Shown here: positions 54,952 to 61,633 of the stretch, in pieces
Position numbering within the stretch: the stretch's first letter is position 1
Layout: each line of letters starts with the position of its first letter
Notes under the pieces: model-generated
Database searches by the model: none
What the model was told of the DNA's origin: nothing
Seen by the model: only the letters and a program-made list of their open reading frames with translations
Position numbers and translations under genes: made by a program
Assembly: GCA_965204465.1 (NCBI GenBank)
Contig: OZ241995.1
Span: 1,130,920 to 1,194,919 of the forward strand
DNA length: 64,000 bases
Origin: CBDBES01 sp965204465
GTDB lineage: Bacteria; Spirochaetota; Leptospiria; Turneriellales; CBDBES01
Direction of reading: 5' to 3'

Positions 54952-56160
54952 ATGTCCATCTATAAAGGAAAGGTATATCTGGTTGGTGCTGGTCCAGGTG
55001 ATCCCGAATTACTTACGATAAAAGCCTTAAATATACTGCAAAAAGCGGATATCATTTTCTATGACAGATTGATCAATTTAAAAATATTAGAACATGCACC
55101 ATCCAAATGCGAGAAGATATTTGTAGGCAAAAGATATAAATCCGTTTCCTATACCCAGGAACAGATCAATCAATTTTTATATGAAAATACGCAAAAGAAA
55201 AAAGTTGTGGTTCGCCTAAAAGGAGGTGACCCATTCATATTCGGGAGAGGAGGCGAGGAAATTGAATTTCTCATAAAAAATTGCATAGAAGTAGAAGTGA
55301 TCCCGGGAATCACTGCAGCGGTTGCTTCCGCGGCTTCTTTGACAATATCATTGACTCACAGAGATTTTGGCCAATCGGTCATGTTTCTTTCTGGATATGG
55401 CAAAAAAGAAAACAACCGAAAAGAAATCTTGCCCGATTATAATTGGGATTTTTTGGCCAATGATTCGCTTACATTGGTATTCTATATGTCTCTAAGTAAT
55501 TTAAGTACAATAGCCAATAAATTAGTTCAACATGGGAAATCTAAAGATACGGGAGCAATTCTTATTTCTAATTGTTCTATGCCAAATGAAAAGACAGTAA
55601 TCTCTACTCTTTCTAAAGTGTATTCAGATGCACGCAAAAAGAAAATTGAATTCCCTGCCATTCTTTTAGTAGGAGATGTAATTCAAAGTGTATCTTCTTT
55701 ACGACAAAAATATCAAACACAAAAAGAAAATAGATCTCTCCAGAAGAAAAAAGATGAGTCTGATTATTTTTCAGAAGACAAAAAAAATGGGAAATTATTT
55801 ATATTGCTATTCCATGGATCCAGAGAGCTTCCGTCTTCTTCTTTACCTGGCGAATTTGCAGAAAAATTAAGCCAACAAATAGGGGGAATGCCTGTAAAGT
55901 ATGCATTCTTGAGCAGTGTTTCTCCCCCTTCTTTAGAGCAAGTCTTTGAGAGTATAGATCATTCTACTATTAAAGAAGTAAATGTTCTGCCTATGCTATT
56001 GCTGCCTGGGAAACATCTGGATCAGGATATACCCCAAATGGTAAGAGAAATGGAAGAAAAATATACTGATCTCAAGATCAATTTGTGTCCTTCACCGCAT
56101 ATCATTAAAGATATACTGCCCGTAATTTCAAATATGGTTCATAAATTAATAGATAAATAG
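54952..56160 (+). CDS. Uroporphyrinogen-III C-methyltransferase fused to CbiX-like chelatase
   Basis: 402 residues. Residues 1-240: SUMT with VYLVGAGPGDPELLTIKAL, DRLIN, VVRLKGGDPFIFGRGGEE, VIPGITAAVASAASLTISLTHR and FYMSLSNL. Residues about 275-400: CbiX/SirB-like LFHGSRELPSS, VLPMLLLPGKHLDQDIP with the chelatase histidine, and CPSPHIIKDILPVI. Together they make sirohydrochlorin precursor and insert iron, giving siroheme for sulfite reductase. The dehydrogenase step (CysG N-terminal type) is not encoded here. Confidence 0.88.
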   Translation: MSIYKGKVYLVGAGPGDPELLTIKALNILQKADIIFYDRLINLKILEHAPSKCEKIFVGKRYKSVSYTQEQINQFLYENTQKKKVVVRLKGGDPFIFGRGGEEIEFLIKNCIEVEVIPGITAAVASAASLTISLTHRDFGQSVMFLSGYGKKENNRKEILPDYNWDFLANDSLTLVFYMSLSNLSTIANKLVQHGKSKDTGAILISNCSMPNEKTVISTLSKVYSDARKKKIEFPAILLVGDVIQSVSSLRQKYQTQKENRSLQKKKDESDYFSEDKKNGKLFILLFHGSRELPSSSLPGEFAEKLSQQIGGMPVKYAFLSSVSPPSLEQVFESIDHSTIKEVNVLPMLLLPGKHLDQDIPQMVREMEEKYTDLKINLCPSPHIIKDILPVISNMVHKLIDK

Positions 56161-56217
56161 AATATTTCAGTTTTCTTTCGATTATCTGAAGAGTAGATTT
56201 TTGTAGAGAGACATTGA

Positions 56218-57690
56218 ATGCAGTCATTTAAATTCATAAATACGTTGAGTCAAAAAAAGGAAGAATTTCATCCTTATGTAAAGCAGAAGGTAAACATCTA
56301 TTCCTGCGGTCCTACCGTTTATGATGTAGCTCATATAGGCAATTTTCGATCCTATATTTTCGCGGATATTCTGGTCAGATCTCTTAAATTGGGCGGCTAT
56401 CAGGTAAATCATTGTATGAATATTACAGATGTGGATGATAAGACTATTAATGCGGTATTGAAAGAAAATCCTTCTGCTTCTTTAGATGATCTGAAGAATT
56501 ATACACAACCTTTTTCAGAACTTTTTTTAGAGGACTTAAAGAATCTGAATATTCTTCCTGCAAAGAATTACCCAAAGGCCACAGAGAATATAGATATAAT
56601 GGCCAAAATGGTAGAATATCTGATGAAGAAAAAAATTGCTTATGAAAAAGATGGCTCTATTTATTTCTCCATTCAAAAATTTAATTCTTATGGAAATCTA
56701 TCTAAAATTGATCCTTCCCAGTTTAAGACAGGTCTAAGATACAATACAGATGAATACTCTAAAGAAGATATAAGAGATTTTGCTCTTTGGAAAAACAGTC
56801 CAAAGAATAAAGAAGAAGGATGGGACAATATTGCATGGAAGACCATTATAGGTAAAGGAAGGCCTGGATGGCATTTAGAATGCTCCGCGATGATCCACAA
56901 TATTTTTAATGATATAGTGGATATACATACAGGTGGGGTAGACTTGATTTTTCCTCATCATGAAAATGAAATTGCGCAAAGTAAGTCTGCCTTTGATTGT
57001 GACTTTGTAAAATATTGGATGCACTGTGAGCATTTACTAGTAGATGGCAAGAAAATGTCAAAATCAGCAGGTAACTTTTATTCTCTTAGGGATATATTAG
57101 CAAAAGGTTATCATCCCATTTCTATCCGACACCTTCTTTTATCTGTTCATTACAGGCAAAAACTCAATTTTACCTTAGAGAACCTGGAAAGATCCGGTCA
57201 ATCTGTTAGGAAGATATGGATCAGCTATAATCGACTTATAGATTCTTCTATAAGGGGTTCTTCGGCTAAAAATTTAGAACATCAAATAGATGAGAAATGC
57301 AATTCTATTGAAAATGATTTTATTTTAAGTCTTAAAGATGATTTGAATATTTCCAAAGCTCTTTCTTTTTTCCATCATTTTCTACATTACGCAAATGAAA
57401 TTTTAGACCAGAGTGAAGATTCTTTATCAAAGGCGGAAAAGCAAAGACTAGAAGATTCATTTGAATATTTTGATTCCGTTTTAGGTCTACTGACCTATAG
57501 TAGATATATTTCAGCAAGAGAAGACATCCCATCTGAAATAATGCATCTGGTAGCCGAAAGAGATAAGGCCAGAAAAGAAAAAGATTACCAAAAGGCAGAT
57601 GAACTGCGCAAAGAAATATATAGATCTGGATATGAAGTGATCGATGGCAAGGAAAAAAGCTCTATAAGAAAAATCAGTTTACAAAAATGA
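56218..57690 (+). CDS. cysS: Cysteinyl-tRNA synthetase
   Basis: 490 residues. CGPTVYDVAHIGNFRSY (zinc Cys and HIGH-type HIGN), MNITDVDDKTI, GGVDLIFPHHENEIAQS (zinc His), KMSKSAGNFYSLRD, then the DALR-type helical end. Charges tRNA-Cys. It follows the sulfate-assimilation genes, fitting cysteine supply, and overlaps rlmB by 4 bp. Confidence 0.96.
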   Translation: MQSFKFINTLSQKKEEFHPYVKQKVNIYSCGPTVYDVAHIGNFRSYIFADILVRSLKLGGYQVNHCMNITDVDDKTINAVLKENPSASLDDLKNYTQPFSELFLEDLKNLNILPAKNYPKATENIDIMAKMVEYLMKKKIAYEKDGSIYFSIQKFNSYGNLSKIDPSQFKTGLRYNTDEYSKEDIRDFALWKNSPKNKEEGWDNIAWKTIIGKGRPGWHLECSAMIHNIFNDIVDIHTGGVDLIFPHHENEIAQSKSAFDCDFVKYWMHCEHLLVDGKKMSKSAGNFYSLRDILAKGYHPISIRHLLLSVHYRQKLNFTLENLERSGQSVRKIWISYNRLIDSSIRGSSAKNLEHQIDEKCNSIENDFILSLKDDLNISKALSFFHHFLHYANEILDQSEDSLSKAEKQRLEDSFEYFDSVLGLLTYSRYISAREDIPSEIMHLVAERDKARKEKDYQKADELRKEIYRSGYEVIDGKEKSSIRKISLQK

Positions 57691-58430
57691 ATATTATATT
57701 TGGCATTCATCCTATTGATGAACTTTCTATTAAAACTGGTTTCTATGATACGGACAATATATATGTAGCGCATAAAAAAACAAATATAAGGGTCCAAAAA
57801 ATCTTGCGTCGTACAAAAGGAAATAAGGCACAAATTCATTATGTTTCTTTTAGTAAAATCACACAAATGGCTCAAACACAGAAACACCAGGGAATTCTAC
57901 TGAAGAGAATTGAAAATTATAGGATCAATATGATCAGGGAGGAAAGAATTCTTTCTTCTTTAGAATGGGGAATTTATATTTTAATAGATAGAATGAATGA
58001 TCCAGGAAACTTAGGCGCGATCATTCGTTCGATGCACGCTTTTGGAGCAAAAGCGCTCATCCTACCTAAAAAAAATGTACCTGCCTTGGGGCAGACTGTA
58101 TGGAAAGTTTCTTGTGGGGCATTATCATATGTACCTGTTCTACATGTAGGAGGACTACCTTCTTTCTTAAATAAATGCCATAAAATAGATCAAATACGGA
58201 TATTGGGTGCAGATATAAGAGGAAAACCGTTTGAGTTAAAGGACATCATAGAAATAAAAAAAGAGGAAAAAAAAATTTTTTTAATACTGGGATCCGAAGA
58301 AAAAGGCATTTCAAAGGCGGTACTACCCTATCTGCATTCCACAATTAAAATTCCACAGTCAGAACAATCCAATAGCTTGAATGTATCCGTTGCCGCTGGT
58401 ATCATACTCTATCTTTTTTCACAAATATGA
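57687..58430 (+). CDS. rlmB: SpoU/TrmH-family RNA 2'-O-methyltransferase (RlmB type)
   Basis: 247 residues, ATGA overlap with cysS. An N-terminal substrate domain (IIFGIHPIDELSIKTG..KHQGILL) and the knotted SPOUT domain: DRMNDPGNLGAIIRSMHAFG (motif 1), LGSEEKGISKAVLPYL (motif 2), IPQSEQSNSLNVSVAAGIILY (motif 3). RlmB methylates G2251 of 23S rRNA; a TrmH-like role on tRNA cannot be excluded. Confidence 0.87.
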   Translation: MNIIFGIHPIDELSIKTGFYDTDNIYVAHKKTNIRVQKILRRTKGNKAQIHYVSFSKITQMAQTQKHQGILLKRIENYRINMIREERILSSLEWGIYILIDRMNDPGNLGAIIRSMHAFGAKALILPKKNVPALGQTVWKVSCGALSYVPVLHVGGLPSFLNKCHKIDQIRILGADIRGKPFELKDIIEIKKEEKKIFLILGSEEKGISKAVLPYLHSTIKIPQSEQSNSLNVSVAAGIILYLFSQI

Positions 58431-58453
58431 TCTTGGATTGAACTTACCCGAAA

Positions 58454-58511
58454 GTGCAAAACATGGATGTTTTGCAGTAAAAGTGGAATGCCATTCTATT
58501 TTTATCTATAC
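58454..58511. repeat. Modular dispersed repeat, copy E (short)
   Basis: The hairpin gcaaaacatggatgttttgc (58456-58475) and the box GTGGAATGCCATTCTATTTT, as in copies A, B and D. It lies between rlmB and the 3' end of a GLUG lipoprotein gene. The rest of 58431-58627 holds no gene. Confidence 0.8.
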
Positions 58512-58627
58512 TTCCTGTTTCTTCTTCTCAGCTTACTTTATGGGGGTAAGATCACTTCTTTTTTTCATAAAAAAGAAAGAAAAATAAAAATTCTTTAAAA
58601 TTCAGGGTATGGGTATATTTAAGACCG

Positions 58628-59302
58628 TCATCTAACCTGACCGGGTATAATACCCCCGCACATCTGTCTTGTTGGCATTGTGAGAAGCAAAGTAGCGATA
58701 CATGCATAGGAGGGAGGCCCGCTGGTAACCCACTTTAAAGCAGGCCGTTGATTGGTTGTACCAAAGTCCCATACTGTAGTAGACCATCTATCTGTATCAT
58801 TCGTTGCTGAATTTTCTTGAGTAAGAACCTTGGCATTAGCGGGACGCGGAGTCGTACCAGCAGATCCCCCGCTTCCATTTGAAGTCCCACCAAAGCCATA
58901 GCTGGCTGTGATCGTGTTGTCATTTTGTCCCACGAGCCTACCGACACTGTCATCCCCAGCTCCCCCATTGGCCGCGCCCGTGGAATAACTGGCTGTGATC
59001 ATGCCTCCATTATGCCCCACGAGCCCGCCGACACTGTCTAGATTTCCACTTCCCCCATTGGCATTACCCGTCGCATAACTGCCTATGGTATGGCCTTCAG
59101 CGTTTTGGAGACCTACGAGCCCACCGACTTGGTCGCTATCCCCATCTCCCCCATTGGCATTACCCGTCGCATAGCTGGCTGTGATAATGGCGTGGTCATT
59201 CATCCCCACGAGCCCGCCGACAAGGTCGGTATTCCCCATTCCCCCATCGGCATTACCCGTCGCATAGCTGGCTGTGATAATGCTGCGATCGCCATTCACC
59301 CC
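58628..59302 (-). pseudogene. GLUG lipoprotein, 3' part (out of frame)
   Basis: Continuation of the gene starting near 61001 in a different frame. It reads SIITASYATGNADGG..LVGGLVGMNDHA.., four more GLUG repeats, then an ending ATNDTDRWSTTVWDFGTTNQRPAL typical of GLUG proteins. Translation reaches it only if the run of six C (59299-59304) is five. Any start codon farther upstream in this frame (to 59413) is spurious. Confidence 0.75.
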
Positions 59303-61001
59303 CCACGAGCCCGCCGACACGGTCGCTATCCCCATCTCCCCCATTGGCCATGCCCATTGCATGGCTGTTTGTGATACTGCTGCGAAAAATACTCCCCACG
59401 AGCCCGCCGACATAATCTATCATCCCATCTCCTCCATCGGAGCGGCCTGAGGTATGCACCGACATGATCGTACCTCCTACTGAACGCCCCGCCAAAATGC
59501 CAATAAAGATTTCCTCGTCGCTATTGCCGATATAATCTGCCAAAGAGTCTGCTACCATAAGATTACGTACCGTTGCACCACCGCCGATATGCCCAAAGAG
59601 GCCTATATTTGTAAGATATCTTCTGATCGCCAGATTGCGGATCGTATTTCCATTGCCCTCAAAAATACCGGTGAAACGGTTCATATTATCTCCAATAGGC
59701 ATCCATCCGCCGCTATTTACAGAATCTACAATAAAATAGGGGCTTTGACTATCCTCCATATCTAAATTAAGGCTGCCTGCATCCCATGTTCTGCCGTCAC
59801 CGTCAGCATCAAAATTAAGATCATTCATCAATTCATAGCCACAGCATCCTTCCATCACACCTGCGGGGCAGGCATATCCTGTTACTCTTGATAAAGGGCA
59901 ACCTGTATTATTGCCTTCATTGCCTGCGCTGTCATCTGATTCATCATCTAAATGGCTTCCATCCAGATCAAAACGAACGTTATGAAGATCAGTTAATGTG
60001 GTGAGTTCGATCAATCCATCGTTATCGTCGTCTACATCACATGCATCTCCCATCATGTCGGTATCGGAGTTTGTTTGCAAAGGATTAGAGGTTAAAGGGC
60101 AGTTATCTTCGGACATGCCTCTGCAAGAAGGGTTAGAAGGTGACAGAATTGTATCCGCAATACCATCCCCATCTGTATCTGTCGAGGCGCAAAGGGTATC
60201 TGGGAAACTATCCATATCATTTACGATCCCATCTCCATCTCTGTCATTGTCACATGCATCTCCCAGCATGTCGGTATCGGAGTTTGTCTGCAAAGGATTA
60301 GAAACCTCAGGGCAGTTGTCTATCATCACAGCACTTGGATCAATACAGGAAGGTACATCTGCTGTCGCATGGGTTTCATTGGCGAAACCGTCACCATCCG
60401 TATCTTTTGAGGTGCATACCTCAGCAGAGAAGGCATCTATGCCGTTTGACACACCGTCGTTATCACAATCAATATCACCTATATTCGTATCGCATATCTT
60501 AAAATCAGAAAGATTCAGGTTAATGATCCTGCCTTCAGGCGCTATGCAGGTGAAGATATTATACTCAAAATCAATGACTTCTTGTAGTATAAGCTGATAG
60601 TTGCTGATCGTATACCCAAGACTGTTAAAAGAACCCCCGAAGCAATTATTGGGAAAAGAGCCTATAGGAACAAAAGTTCTGCCTTCCATGTTAAGGTTTT
60701 TTTCTAGCCAGTAATGTTCGTCTAGCCTGTATTTTTCGCCAGAGTTCCCGATTAATTTAAGATGCTCTGGTACACAGACGGCGTAGGGGTTTTCTTCTGT
60801 ACCGTCGCCTAACATAGAATCGGGTGAGCTTACCCCGGGGTGAAGCAGGCTGTCGCAAACATGGGGTAATTCTATTTGTAGGTTTTCAAGATAATCGCCC
60901 ACGCCAAGTTCAGAACATCGTAATAAAAAAGATAACAAAGACAGTTGTATGATCAGGATAAATCTGTAGAATCGCATTTTCTTAACTAAACTATTTGGCA
61001 A
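59253..61001 (-). CDS. GLUG/thrombospondin-3 surface lipoprotein, 5' part (frameshifted)
   Basis: 582 residues from a TTG; an ATG eight codons later (MRFYRFILIIQ) is equally likely. Signal ends SFLLRC (lipobox). Then a lead-in ENPYAVCVPEHLKLIG, several calcium-binding thrombospondin type 3 repeats (DTDGDGFANETH, NDRDGDGIVNDMDSFP, DDDNDGLIE), a second lead-in, and GLUG motifs (VGGLVGSIFRSSITNSHAMG). The frame breaks at about 59300, where GGLVG-EWRSQ replaces the expected GVNGDRSIITASY. An extra G in a run of six explains it. The full protein would be about 790 residues. Calcium-dependent surface protein by inference. Confidence 0.8.
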   Translation of the reverse strand: MPNSLVKKMRFYRFILIIQLSLLSFLLRCSELGVGDYLENLQIELPHVCDSLLHPGVSSPDSMLGDGTEENPYAVCVPEHLKLIGNSGEKYRLDEHYWLEKNLNMEGRTFVPIGSFPNNCFGGSFNSLGYTISNYQLILQEVIDFEYNIFTCIAPEGRIINLNLSDFKICDTNIGDIDCDNDGVSNGIDAFSAEVCTSKDTDGDGFANETHATADVPSCIDPSAVMIDNCPEVSNPLQTNSDTDMLGDACDNDRDGDGIVNDMDSFPDTLCASTDTDGDGIADTILSPSNPSCRGMSEDNCPLTSNPLQTNSDTDMMGDACDVDDDNDGLIELTTLTDLHNVRFDLDGSHLDDESDDSAGNEGNNTGCPLSRVTGYACPAGVMEGCCGYELMNDLNFDADGDGRTWDAGSLNLDMEDSQSPYFIVDSVNSGGWMPIGDNMNRFTGIFEGNGNTIRNLAIRRYLTNIGLFGHIGGGATVRNLMVADSLADYIGNSDEEIFIGILAGRSVGGTIMSVHTSGRSDGGDGMIDYVGGLVGSIFRSSITNSHAMGMANGGDGDSDRVGGLVGGEWRSQHYHSQLCDG

Positions 61002-61090
61002 CTATACGCATATTAAACCCAAAAATTAGACTTTACAAAATGATACGTATAAACGATAAATGCACAGCCTATACTTTAAATAGTAAGCAA

Positions 61091-61200
61091 ATTCGACACT
61101 TGCTAAGGCGTGACAATAGATCAAAGGGCTGACTTTTCTTATGTCCTATCGGTATTTCTATTGTCATGCCATAGGATGTGTCGAGTTAAGTCAGTCCTTT
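61091..61200 (+). other. Candidate H-type pseudoknot/attenuator
   Basis: Stem 1: 61091-61120 with 61157-61186 (core TCGACAC/GTGTCGA and GACAATAGA with its complement; four mismatches). Its loop holds AAAGGGCTGACTT (61123-61135), which pairs with AAGTCAGTCCTTT (61188-61200) just 3' of stem 1, 13 pairs with one G-T. A T-rich run follows (61198-61217), right before the ORF at 61220. It could be a pseudoknot or a terminator/antiterminator switch; an end of a small mobile element is the main alternative. Confidence 0.5.
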
Positions 61201-61219
61201 TGTTTTTTATTTTTTTATT

Positions 61220-61630
61220 ATGATTCTTAAGTATGATGGCCAAATCTTAAAAGAAGGCTTTATAGAAGCAGAATATCTTTTGAAAGGTCTTAAAGGTTTT
61301 AGTCTTATAATTGAATCAATTTTTTATAATCGAAAAGTTTACTTAAATGTTAAATCTTTTGAAAAAGGCTCATTTGAAATAGTTTTTGATTTTATTGAAA
61401 AACATCCTGTATTATTTAATTCAGCTTCATTAATAATTAGTGCTGTTCTTTCTGCAGTAATTATTTACGCAAAAAAAAATAAAAACACCAACATTATTAA
61501 TATTGAAAATATATCTTCTAAAGATAAAAATTTAGAGCATGAATTAATTAATATATTTAAAGATGTTAAAAGAGTTAAGAAGATAAGAACAGGATTTCAT
61601 TATTTAACAGCACCCTTAAAAGAGGAATAA
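61220..61630 (+). CDS. Truncated hypothetical protein before CotH lipoprotein
   Basis: 136 residues. The first 70 (ILKYDGQILKEGFIEAEYLLKGL..VKSFEKGSFEIVFDF) recall a family of roughly 300-residue prokaryotic proteins with a 'YDG..MDxxxLAxxL..GSFEV' start. A membrane segment follows (SASLIISAVLSAVIIYA). The family's remaining C-terminus is missing: the frame runs into the conserved leader of the next gene (..TAPLKEE-stop) and ends 3 bp before its ATG. I read it as a fused or truncated relic, possibly still made. Confidence 0.45.
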   Translation: MILKYDGQILKEGFIEAEYLLKGLKGFSLIIESIFYNRKVYLNVKSFEKGSFEIVFDFIEKHPVLFNSASLIISAVLSAVIIYAKKNKNTNIINIENISSKDKNLEHELINIFKDVKRVKKIRTGFHYLTAPLKEE

Positions 61631-61633
61631 AAT

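Noticed and set aside
59998..60597. 199-codon plus-strand frame
   Set aside because: Antisense shadow of thrombospondin-3 repeats; Ser/Pro-rich with no start signal.
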